Positions 36,608 to 48,000 of a stretch of DNA of 64,000 nucleotides are shown one piece after another. The stretch comes from Pempheris klunzingeri (taxonomy: Eukaryota; Chordata; Actinopteri; Acropomatiformes; Pempheridae). A program made the translations under genes and the position numbers. The notes under the pieces are model-generated. The model did no database searches. It saw nothing but the letters and a program-made list of their open reading frames with translations, and was not told where the DNA came from. The stretch covers positions 20,223,162 to 20,287,161 of the forward strand of contig NC_092031.1 of the NCBI RefSeq assembly GCF_042242105.1, read 5' to 3'. Position 1 is the first letter of the stretch. Every line of letters begins with the position of its first letter.

Positions 36608-37872
36608 CAACAATGGTTCTGAGGCCTGATTGAGAATAAACGGTTTAGCAAAACAAACAAGTTCAATTGCAAATGTAACAAATTCACATGATCTTTCCAG
36701 TGATTTGAATGTCAAAAGCTAATAAAACCTATGCAACCCAAGCCATAGATTTCTGTTTCTCTCACTGTATTTTTCAGTATGTTTGGACGGGTTGAAGTCA
36801 GAGTAAATGTCTAAAATGTTTGTAACAAGGCTAATTCAAATAGAAACAAAAAATAAAGTTGGTTAACAGCAGAGTTTGGCAGTTGAGTATTTTTCAACAC
36901 AGACTGTTGAGTAAGATCAACTACTGGGAAGATTTATCAGTCTTCATTCTCCTTAATTCTCTTTTGATGCTGCCTTATTTCCTTCCTTGTTTCTTCCTTT
37001 CCCTCCATAAAGTAGCTCTACTTTATTGCGCCCATGTTTATTCTGTCTTTACTAGTAAATTATTTTCACTCTCACCTCCCTGCAGCTGTGTAATGTCCAC
37101 CTGAGGCCTTTCCAAAACCAAAAACACTGGAGCAAAGGGGTTAAAAATGGGTGAAACCCTGTGTTTTCTGCTAAACTAACATTAGTGTGTCTGGCTGACT
37201 AGTTTCTTACAAGAGTTACCAGGTGACACCTCCAAGTCAGAAAGGTACGACATCATTAGCTACTATATTATTTTGCAGGGTCACAGGTCATGTTAGAAAA
37301 AGCCCTCTTAGGACCGACACATTCACTAGAGCTGGTGCAACACCAGTCCTGGACACCACTAACCGCCACACCACAGTTTAAGGTAATGTCAGCAGGTCTG
37401 TCCTGCTGTGTACTCAATTGAAGCAAGTTTTTTGAGATGACTTTGCTAGGATTAAAATAATTTTCTACATTTTCAAAGCCTATTCTCGTGTAAAACTGAA
37501 ACATCTGAAAATTATTACAGAAAACGTAACCACTGTTACTGGTTCATAAAAGGCATTCTGGATGAAACAGAGTATAAAATGCATACGTGCAGTTCAAGGC
37601 TGGAAAGCTGCATGGGTGTAGCAACAGTAACTAAGTGGGTTGGGGCTTTGTGAAGGGTTAATCTTTCTTTCTGTGGGGGGGCAGGGCTTTATGGTCTCTA
37701 CCCTTCTGTCCTTTTCACATTGGATGTCACTTTACAAAATAAAACTCAACAATTCAAGAAAAAAAGAGTAGTGCTGCACCGGGTCAAGGAAAATGGTGGT
37801 AGAGATGTTGGTGTGAAAAATCAGGTGCTCTTCAAGGATAAGGCCGATAATACGATGAAAGTAAAGAACTAC

Positions 37873-38044
37873 GACTGTCCAGCTAACGTTGATGGAAGTC
37901 CATGTTGTAGAATGGAAGGCGATGAGAAATTCAAGGCACTCTGACGTTGAAAACCACCATCAGCTAAACCATCCGAGTGCATGGGGTTTTTCATTGACTG
38001 CCGTTCTACAAAATGGACTTCCAGCTACACAAAGCTGGACAGTC
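37873..38044. repeat. Fold-back element, unit 6
   Basis: The same imperfect palindrome as at 17293-17464. Unit 7 is cut off before this element. Confidence 0.65.
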
Positions 38045-39034
38045 ATAATTCTATATTTTCATCTAAATAGCTCAATCTTGGTTTTACGTAGCCTTGATCA
38101 TGTGGCATCTTACTGTTTGAAGAAACTATAAGTTGTCTAGTTACACATGACCCCCCAGGAGGTCTCAAGTGCTTTACGAAGATGTGTTTGGGGGACATGA
38201 GAGAATGTCACTGGGACCAAAGGGGTGGATAAATGAACGCTGAAAACAAATCTCAGTGTATTATCTATAATGAAGTTATTACGACCTGCACTGAGCACGT
38301 TCCTTCCTTGAGGGTCCAGAGGCTGTGTAAGTTATTCTGTCCCAACAGGAAAGCCCTCTCTTTAAAGTCTCGGTGTAGCCACCAGCCCAAACACCCGTGT
38401 GCACATCAACTAAAAAGGAAAAAAAGACACACACAAAAAAAGTGAAGGAAAAAAACCCCAGGACTTTTTGCTCCATGTCCCGGATACTGTGGGACTGGAC
38501 TGGCTATCTGGTGACCACCTCTGCCAAATCCAACCCCAAATCACTCAGTCAGTCTCCTTCATCAATCCACTTCAATACTCAACTGCTCAACCCCTCTCAC
38601 AGGTCCACTTCCATTAAAGTTCCTTGAAAACGTTATCTTCATTTTCTTGTCCTCTATGTGTCTTTTGATTTCTTGCTGTAACAACTACACATGCAGAAAT
38701 ACACATATACAAACACATACAAACTCACACACAAAGCCTACCCGCAGTGTCCACCAACTCTTACACCACACATTCATACCAACACATTAACCAATGTATT
38801 TTCATTGCTTACATACAAGACTCCTCTGTTATGTTTTGTTACACCAACAAAAGTTTAAAAAAGACACATCCCATCCCACAAACCAGCCATGTCTGTCCAT
38901 CTAATGTCCAGAGACAACAAACCACGTTGACATAGAAGGTTTGTCGATGGAGTCCTCCCTTCACAGGTTTGTTTAGATGTAGCACGGTGGACCCCAAGCC
39001 CTAATCCTCTGGCAGACACACCTAAAGAGGAGAG

Positions 39035-39041
39035 TATAAAG
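39035..39041 (+). promoter_or_regulatory. TATA box, HCE gene 7
   Basis: TATAAAG, 100 bases before the ATG of copy 7. Confidence 0.8.
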
Positions 39042-39134
39042 AGCCTGGACTGATGTGTCGTGGGTCAAGCCTCAAGGAGTCTCTCCACTGTAGCTCCCCA
39101 TAGAAGCTCCGTAGCCATCAGACTCACCCTGAAG

Positions 39135-39959
39135 ATGACTCCCTCTGTCAGCCTGCTGCTGCTGCTCCTGCTCGGCCTCTCTAAGGCCTCTCCTGTCATG
39201 GAGGAAGAAAGTGGAGCAGAGGCCGAATGGGACGAAGCGGACGAAGGGGATGAAGGGGAGGAAGATGACACTGTCGACATCAGCACCAGGATTCTGGCCA
39301 CCAACAACGGCACCAATGAGATCCTGCTGGAAGGAGACTTATTGCTTCCCAGAACCAGAAATGCCATGAAGTGCTGGGCCAAGAGGTGCCTGTGGAGGAA
39401 AGCCTCCAACGGCTTGGTGACGATCCCCTTCACCATTAGCAGACAGTTCACCGGCTGGGAAAGGCAGAAGATCAACTCCGCCATGAAGGCCTTCCACAGC
39501 AGAACCTGCCTTCGCTTCGTCCCTCGTCAGAACCAGTACGACTACATCAGCATCGAGAACAGAGCCGGATGTTTCTCTGCTCTGGGCAGAACGGGAGGCA
39601 GACAGGTCCTCTCTCTCAACAGACAGGGCTGCCTTCACTATGGCATCGTCCAGCACGAAATCAACCACGCTCTGGGATTCCAGCATGAGCAGACCAGGAG
39701 CGACCGTGACCGCTACGTCCGAATCAACTGGCAGAACATCAACCCGCGGATGGCCTACAACTTCTACAGGCAGGATACCAACAACCTGAACACTCCCTAC
39801 GACTACTCCTCCATCATGCACTATGGAAGAACAGCTTTCTCCATCCAGTACGGCAGGGATTCCATCACCCCCATCCCCAACGCCAACGTCCAGATTGGCC
39901 AGAGAAAAGGCATGTCCCGCTGGGACATCATGAGGATTAACAGGCTCTACGGCTGCTAA
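39135..39959 (+). CDS. hce: High choriolytic enzyme, copy 7 (last of array)
   Basis: Intronless, 274 residues, like copies 4-6 except for T266M near the C-terminus (DIMRINRLYGC). All catalytic residues and cysteines are present. Its 3' spacer differs more from the others (for example a 4-base shortening near 40350 and GCCATGCCACGCC near 40712), as expected for an end unit that recombines less. The spacer stops at 40764, where a Tc1 fragment begins. Confidence 0.95.
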   Translation: MTPSVSLLLLLLLGLSKASPVMEEESGAEAEWDEADEGDEGEEDDTVDISTRILATNNGTNEILLEGDLLLPRTRNAMKCWAKRCLWRKASNGLVTIPFTISRQFTGWERQKINSAMKAFHSRTCLRFVPRQNQYDYISIENRAGCFSALGRTGGRQVLSLNRQGCLHYGIVQHEINHALGFQHEQTRSDRDRYVRINWQNINPRMAYNFYRQDTNNLNTPYDYSSIMHYGRTAFSIQYGRDSITPIPNANVQIGQRKGMSRWDIMRINRLYGC

Positions 39960-40764
39960 CAACAATGGTTCTGAGGCCTGATTGAGAATAAACGGTTTAG
40001 CAAAACAAACAAGTTCAATTGCAAATGTAACAAATTCACATGATCTTTCCAGTGATTTGAATGTCAAAAGCTAATAAAACCTATGCAACCCAAGCCATAG
40101 ATTTCTGTTTCTCTCACTGTATTTTTCAGTATGTTTGGACGGGTTGAAGTCAGAGTAAATGTCTAAAATGTTTGTAACAAGGCTAATTCAAATAGAAACA
40201 AAAAATAAAGTTGGTTAACAGCAGAGTTTGGCAGTTGAGTATTTTTCAACACAGAATGTTGAGTAAGATCAACTACTGGGAAGATTTATCAGTCTTCATT
40301 CTCCTTAATTCTCTTTTGATGCAGCCTTATTTCCTTCCTCGTTTCTTCCTTCCATAAAGTAGCTCTACTTTATTGCGCCCATGTTTATTCTGTCTTTACA
40401 AGTAAATTATTTTCACTCTCATCTCCCTGCAGCTGTGTAATTTCCACCTGAGGCCTTTCCAAAACCAAAAACACTGGAGCAAAGGGGTGAAAAATGGGTG
40501 AAACCCTGTGTTTTCTGCTAAACTAACATTAGTGTGTCTGGCTGACTAGTTTCTTACAAGAGTTGCCAAGTGACACCTCCAAGTCAGAAAGGTACAACAT
40601 CATTAACTACTATATTATTTTGCAGGGTCACAGGTCATGTTAGAAAAAGCCCTCTTAGGACCGACACATTCACTAGAGCTGGTGCAACACCAGTCCTGGA
40701 CACCACTAACCGCCATGCCACGCCACAGTTTAAGGTAATGTCAGCAGGTCTGTCCTGCTGTGTA

Positions 40765-40921
40765 CAGGAGCACATCTGGGACTGTCCAGGAGTTGACTGG
40801 TGCTTTAATCCAGGTCTGGCAGCAGACCCATCAGGAGAACATCAGCCGCCTCATCAGGAGCATGCCCAGGTGTTGTAGGGAGGTCATACAGGCACGTGGA
40901 GGCCACACACACTACTGAGCC
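40765..40921 (+). mobile_element. Tc1-type transposase C-terminal fragment
   Basis: A plus-strand reading gives IEHIWD-type and then LIRSMP.CCREVIQARGGH wording with a final HTHY stop, the conserved end of a Tc1 transposase. Only the last 50 or so codons remain and a frame change is visible near 40800. It forms the right-hand boundary of the HCE array. Confidence 0.7.
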
Positions 40922-42260
40922 TCATTTTGACTTGTCACAGCAGGAAAGAGCAGCTGATTTAGACTTGTAGGGGTCAAGTGACACAGAAAAACTCCTGTCT
41001 GAAAGGTAGGAGGAGAACCAGTTCAGGGCTCTCCCAGAGACACCCTCCCACTGCTTGAGCCGTTCAATCAGGATGCTGTGATCTACAGTATCAAATGTTG
41101 CGCTGAGGTTCAGCAGCACCAGAGCATTCAACCACGTCACCCATCAACGGAGCTGTTTCCGTGGAATGCTTCTGATAGAAACCTGAAAGAAATGTATCAA
41201 AAGTGTTGTTGACAGTTAAAAAGACTGAGCTGTTTCGCAACACCTTTCTCTAAAATCTGGAATAAAAGGTATCTTGGATATGGACCTGTAGATATGGATC
41301 AAGGTTGGCTTTTTTCAGAAGAGGCTGTACAGCTGCAGGTTTAAAATAAACTGGGACACATCCAGATTGCAAAGTTATTTAAAATAGTGAGCATGCATGG
41401 ACCAAGCGACCCAAAAGCATTTTTGAGCAAGGAAGTTGATATAATATCAATAGAGCTTGAGGAAATTTTCATACTACCCATCAGATCACTGAGGTCTTGA
41501 AGAGAAACTAGAGAAAATTGGTCCAAAATTGATGGCAGAGTTGGATGGGGAGATATGGGAGTAGAAGAGAGGATGATGTTAGCCATGACATCTCTAATCT
41601 TATACAAAGAAGGAGAGAATGTTATTGCAATCGTTATATAATTATGGTGTCAAACTGAACTTTCAAACAGGGTTGCGCTTACTAGAAGAATTAAGGTTAT
41701 GGCATCCTTAACCATGTTTCAGCTAAAAGGTATTTCAAAAAGAGACGATGAACGTGGAGCTTGGTGGATGTCCACAACTACTCTACCCTCCGACATTTAC
41801 GCAGGAAACAACGAATAGTGTCATTCAACCGGGGGGATGGAGTGACAGAGGACATGAGTCTCATCTTCCTTGGAGCTATTTGGTCCTGGATGTCGGGAAT
41901 TTAAAGAGTGAATTAGACTGTCAACATCAGTACAGCACTCAGAGAACTTCTCAGCTGAAAGGTCGTTTAAAATACCAGGGCAACGCACACGTTTACTTGG
42001 CAGAGAATCAAACTTGAAAGACTAGTTTAGTAAAACGTATTCATGGTCAGAAACATGCAGCTCCTCAGACCAAATGGAGTCAATATTTAAACCATGTGTA
42101 AAAACATGGTCCAGTGTATGACCCTTAATGTGTGTGGAGACATTTTGAACAAAATTAAAAGACTCAGTGATATTAAGAAATACAGCAGCAAAGTTACATG
42201 AAGTGTCATCAACATGAATATTAAAATCACCAACCATAGTAACTCTGTTCAGCATAACAG
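40922..42260 (-). mobile_element. Broken L2/CR1-type LINE
   Basis: Minus-strand reading in order: an endonuclease piece at 42255-42022 (VGDFNIHVDD ... SDHEYVLLN), a linker piece at 41607-41341, and the reverse transcriptase start at 41140-40922 ([19 protein letters not shown], then LSDRSFSVS). Stops and frame changes separate the pieces. The copy ends inside the reverse transcriptase, at the Tc1 fragment. It is not active. Confidence 0.8.
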
Positions 42261-44903
42261 AGGATAAAAAACACTAAAATCAGACATAAAAGAGGTATTA
42301 AAAACCAAGGAGTCAGTAAATTAAAATACAATAAAACGGATTTAACTGCCAGTTAGTTGACAGTCTGTGATGTGTGCAGCAGAATGACAGAATTTCTTGA
42401 CAGAGGTTGTCAGCCTTCAACTAGCTATCAACATGGTAACTCGTCGTAGTTATTAAGTTAATCATTAATCATAATACTAAATTGATAGTTTTATTTTATG
42501 TGACTGAATCACTTAAAACTTAAAACTTGTGTGTGCTATAAGATTATTTTGACAAATACCAGTCATTATTTGGCGTATTCATTTATTTCCCAATTTCTTA
42601 ATGCATGTTTCCATCCACTGATTTGTTCACACTTATGTCAATGTTGGGATTGCATAAATTGCTCTGAAATGATATTCAGTACTTCTACAATGCGTATTAT
42701 TGGCCAGAAGAGGGCAGAATCTATCTGGCAACTGTTGTACACACTCAAACCACAGACACAGAATCAGTAGTTTAAGATTGCTTTCCTACATCTGTAGTTT
42801 ATGTCAGTAGAAAACAAAACAAAAACAAAAGTTGATTGATTTAAGTAAGAAAAAATAGATTTTGCTCACCTATTCACTAAAACACCACAAGGCTGAGTAA
42901 CGCCAGGATCACCAAAATAGTTTTTGTCTACAACTCAAATGTGATGCTGTGGTTTTATTCAGATTCTCCGGTGTAATAAGCGCATTCTTCCTGAGGGTAC
43001 ACTATGCTTTGCTCATCCTCCCCTGAATTGTTACCAGGCAGGAGAAGAAACTGCAGACAGCCATAGGAACTACAAAGGTATTTATTACTTCAAACAATAT
43101 CTTTAAAGGAGCATGTGTGATTCACATTGGCTATGTGGCTGTAAATCTGTAGATGTGCTTTATTGCAGCTTTTTGGATTGGTGTTGTTTTTACAGGCACT
43201 CTGGTCTGACAGCAGAGCTTTCCTCTTCAAGCTGTAGAGCCTGAGAATGACACACACACACGGACACAAACATCACACTGGGACCATGGGATGCAACAGA
43301 AGATGAACCTTTACCGTCATATCTTAGAAAACCACAAGAAAACTACTAAGCCCTTTAAAATATGCAACTGTTTGGTTGTGCCCCATTTTTTTTTTAAAGC
43401 CGCACTCATCAATATTCCCATGAATAATAAAAGAAGCCAGATTCTTTTTCCTCAGGAGTTTGTGGGAACTAAAACGGACTACTGACAGTCTACTACTACT
43501 GAATACTGACATACATCTAGTAGAAGTAGACACAACTCCAAATGAATGCTAATGTTGTTCTGTGCATATGGGAAACTTTTCTTTTGTGCTTGTTGTGTGC
43601 ATTGTGCTTTTTAAAGTGTTATGTCCTCAGTAGGAACCAATGGCCACTGATAGCAATAGGCATGTCGGAAAGTATTCAAAGTCTGTCTAACACAAAGTCA
43701 GGTTGGTCATTTCAAGGAGTTTGTTACATAGTTACATAATAAAGGACGTCACATGATCTTATCTCTAAATGTACTTCACTTTGTTATTCACATACCAGCC
43801 TTGGCATTTATTGTCTCTATTATAAGACACTTTTTGTTGACTGCCTTTCTTTACAACAGACATTCATCTCTGTTCAATTGACTTTATTCCACATGTTAAA
43901 AATGTATTCTCATATCATAGTTGAATTTATCGGCTTTGTGTCATTTTAAGCTTGCAAATGCAACTGTTCCAAACCTATGTACTACCTCTAGCCCTCTGAA
44001 CATCAACCTCAGAGGGCCTGATGGGAGCTGCATGCCTAGTTAGAAAAACTCAAATATCCTTCCCACTCACAGAGACAGAGCTTTTCACTCTGGGCCTTCT
44101 TTCCTTGTAGCGGTCTGAGATTTTGTCTTGAAAAAAGCTTTCTGAATAAAACATGCCGTGATTATTATTACCACAGATACAAGAGGAGGGGGGTGGGGGG
44201 AGGGTATAAAAACCATTTACGAGAGTGCAGGCAATCTGTGACAGGCTAAAAACCAACTGAAATATCCCAGTGAAAGCACCAGGTCATGGAATGGAGCTCT
44301 TAATTCATCAAAAAATTCACACTAAAAACACCAGGACAATAAGTAGAAGTGTACTCTTGACCTATCTTCTATTAAATTTGAGTTTTCAACATTAGAAATT
44401 GAGATGGAGTTGGACTTCACATATTTAATTATATTAGAAACTAGTGAAATGCCTATATCCTGCAACACTATATACAATGCATACATACACATATAAGCTT
44501 GCAATAGAACCCCATACATTATTCAGAAGTTAAAATCCTGTCTGAATTGTACGCATTCCTGTCTGCATTATTAATGTGCTCTAACTCTGTGGTCAGGTTT
44601 AGTATGTTTGTACAGTAGTCAACGATAGTACACCTCACCATGTGTAGACCTCTGTGTCACTGTAAACACCAGACCCATAAAAATTCCAAATACTAAATAA
44701 TATTAGCCTAGTATATAATGAATGATAGATTCACTAATGGATTGTGTGAATAGTAAAGAAACAAAGCAAACTTAAGACAGTGGGGTATGAAATATAGACT
44801 GCTTATGTTTAGTGTGATGACACAGACAGTCAATGCTGTCCCTCACTCAATCCATCTGCCAATCATCACCTGTTCATTTGTTCTGGAAAGCAGGCAGAGC
44901 CAT
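42261..44903. other. Intergenic region, no gene recognised
   Basis: AT-rich sequence without a recognised exon. A perfect 9-bp stem with a 9-base loop is present at 43991-44017 (GCCCTCTGA/TCAGAGGGC). A TATAAAA occurs near 44204 after a G-rich run (GGGGGGTGGGGGGAGG type), but no exon could be tied to it. It lies beyond the 3' end of the cabcoco1-like gene. Confidence 0.4.
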
Positions 44904-45034
44904 TCACAGGAAGTAGAGGTGAGTGGAAATGCCTTCCTTCAATGGAGTGAGAGCATCCTGGCAGTTGAACACCTCAATGGTCCTCTGGAAAAGAGTGCAT
45001 TCATATTATCTAATTGCATACGCACACATGTGCA

Positions 45035-45071
<37 letters not shown>

Positions 45072-48000
45072 AAGATGCCTCACCTCCATGCCTGTCAGTA
45101 GCTCCTCTCTAGGCATGGTGAAGAGAAGCTCATAGAGTCTGTATTTCTGAAACAGACTAGCCAACATACAGGATGCACAGGATCAGCTGCATCACTTTCA
45201 CCATTAAAACACAATAAGCCTACAAGAACACAGAGTCATGTTACATATCTATCTTCTATCTATACTTCCTTGCAGACAGTAAAATCAGTTTAATTTACTG
45301 AAATATTTATGAGAACTTTGAAAAGTTCATAATATAAATGAGTCTCAAATGAAATAAATGAGATTTAGCCGTTACTTTTTCCTGATTTTAAAAAGACTGA
45401 GAAGCCAAAATGTCCCCTGTTTGCCCACTTTCTGTGTTTCAGTAAACATTCTGTGAGTTCTGTGAGTCTGTGTGTTCACCAGGATATCAGGTCCTCCAGA
45501 ATTAATCCAGTCAGCATGCCCATTGGCCACACTGTCCCTTATAGACTGGCATAGAAATGTGCCTGTCAGCTCCATATACTGTATGCTACTGGTGTGTGGC
45601 GGGTAAGGCCAATGTGGGTTACAGGTGGAGCCTTAGGACCATTTTTGTGACTATAAAGCCCACATGGGAGGACCTGAGTTTGAGTGTGAATCATGTAGGT
45701 TAATGTTGGGGGTGTGCCAGCTCTTTACTTTTACTTTAGACTTTATTGTCCCCAGGGGGGAAATTCTTTTTCACAGCACTGTTCCATTTGACACAACTGA
45801 CAGTCAGACAGTAGACATGACAACACAACAACAGCAGACTTACTTCAAAAAGAATCAAAAAGAATTAATAATAATCAATAATTATACTGATTAACAGGCC
45901 TTAATAACACACTTCTTTAAAAGAAAAAGATAGCCAATTTAACTGATTCGGTCAATTTAACTGATTGTTTTAATAAAACAAACAAACTGTTTGTTAGTGT
46001 GTGTGTGCGTGTGTGTGTATGTGTACGTGTATGTGTGAATATGCAAAAGAAGGGAGATGGGGAGCCCAGCCGTGTGCTAGTTGAGATAAAGGAAGTCTAC
46101 AAAGACAGGAGAATCAAAAGGTGACTAAAGACAAAATGGCTGCCACTCAAACCAACTGGTGTGTGTCTCTCAGTTGAGGCCAACTTTTGTGGATGTACAT
46201 GTGAGTGTGTAGGATAAAGGATGGTTAGTTTGCATGCAAGAGCCTGCTTGTTTCAGGTAGAACTTTGCATTGCTGACATGAGGAGATGGCAATGACAATA
46301 AAACTTTCTGATTCTGATTCTGATCTGCTTTGTACAGGCCACACTAATGCAGAGAGCCAGCAGCTGAGGGCCTCCTCAGCCTAAGAGATGATCCCAGCAG
46401 AAGAGGTAGAGCAGCAAAGCTGGATCCTCAGCAAAGTCCGGGAGAAAAGAGAGCCCCAGGGGAGAAGAGAGAGAACAAGAGGGGAGTTCTGCTTTCATTG
46501 ACCTGAAGATGTCATGGGTCATGTACCACACAATGACCAATGGTGGTGAAGCGTTGCATTTCGGTGTGACAACCTACGGACTTTGGGAAAGTAAGTTCAG
46601 AAAAGGAGTCCTTTTGTTCAAAGGAGAAAGAAACATGTGGTTCCCACCATCTGAAAATGGTGTGAGCCCAATGTTAATCACTGGCTAGAGTATACTAAGG
46701 TAACCAACATGGGGTCTGCATCGAGCAAATTGATGGACACATTTGCAAGCCAGCATATCGGTAACTGAACCACACGGACATGTTTTCTGGGTCTTAAAGA
46801 TTTTGCTTTGAATACCAGACAATTTTCTTACCTGTTTCTGATATAACTTATGAGTGCCATGGCTTGCTCCCTGTCTAAAAGTGAAGTGGTGTCTTCTGAA
46901 CTTGAGGGCTGGCAGGCAGCTCCTAAGGCCTTAGCAAACTCCATCAAGTTCTCCACTAAAGCCATCTGTTTCTCTGAAATATGACGAAAAGCACAAATTA
47001 GTGCTGTGATGCTGATACATTTGTCAGGGTGTGTAGTCTTTTCTGGATATGATCAATCAGTCTTTACTAACAGGCTATGTACCTCAGTCCTTTAAAGTAG
47101 CAGTAATTAAACCTCTTCTGAAAAAGTCCACTCTTGATTGAGGTGTATTAGCCAACTATAGACCTATATCCAACCTTCCCTTTCTCTCCAAGATCCTTGA
47201 GAAAGCAGTAGCCAATCAGCTGTGTAATTTTCTAAATACCAATAGTCTATCTGAGGATTTTCAACGCATCATAGCACAGATGCAGCACTTCTAAAGGTTA
47301 CAAACAACCTCCTTATGGCATCAGACAGAGGACTTCTCTCTGTACTGGTCTTGTTAGACTTGAGTGCTGCATTTGATACCATTGACCATCACATCCTATT
47401 ACAGAGACTGGAACACTTAATCAGCATAAAAGGAACCACATTAAGCTGGTTTAAGTCTTATTTATCAGATCGATTTCAGTTTGTACATGATGACAATGAG
47501 TCCTCCATCCACACTGAAATTGGACATGGAGTTCCACAAGGTTCGGTGCTTGGACCAATTTTATTCACGTTATAATTTATATGCTTCCTCTGGGTAATAT
47601 TATCAGGACACAGTCCATTAATTTCCACTGTTGTGCAGATGATACCTAATTATACTTATCAATAAGGCCAGATGCTGTCTCTGTGCTATGGTTCGCTCTA
47701 AAACACGACTGAAAATCCTCAAATAGACTATTGGAATTTAGAAAATTACACAGCTGATTGGCTATTACTTTCTCAAGGATCTTGGAGAGAAAGGGAAGGT
47801 TGGATAAAGGTCTATAGTTGGCTAATACACCTGAATCAAGAGTGGACTTTTTCAGAAGAGGTTTAATTACCACTACTTTAAAGGACGTAGCCTGTCTACT
47901 TCCTTAAGTAGCCCAGTAGGAATGGGGTCTAGGAGACAAGCTGACGGTTTGGATGAGGAAATTATTGAAGCCGATTCAGGAAGAAAAACAGTCCAAATGC

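Larger units (their letters stand above)
14712..40764 (+). repeat. Tandem array of seven hatching-enzyme (HCE) units
   Basis: Units start at 14712, 18063, 23337, 28587, 31939, 35291 and 38643; the last is cut off at 40764. The spacing is 3351, 5274, 5250, 3352, 3352 and 3352 bp. Units 2 and 3 exceed the basic length only by a 1.9-kb Helentron-like insertion each. Every unit holds about 0.5 kb of upstream sequence, one intronless gene and about 2 kb of spacer with a fold-back element. Left homology starts at the TTTCTTGTCCTCT phrase. On the right the last spacer runs into a Tc1 fragment. Direct head-to-tail layout fits growth by unequal crossing over. Confidence 0.95.
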
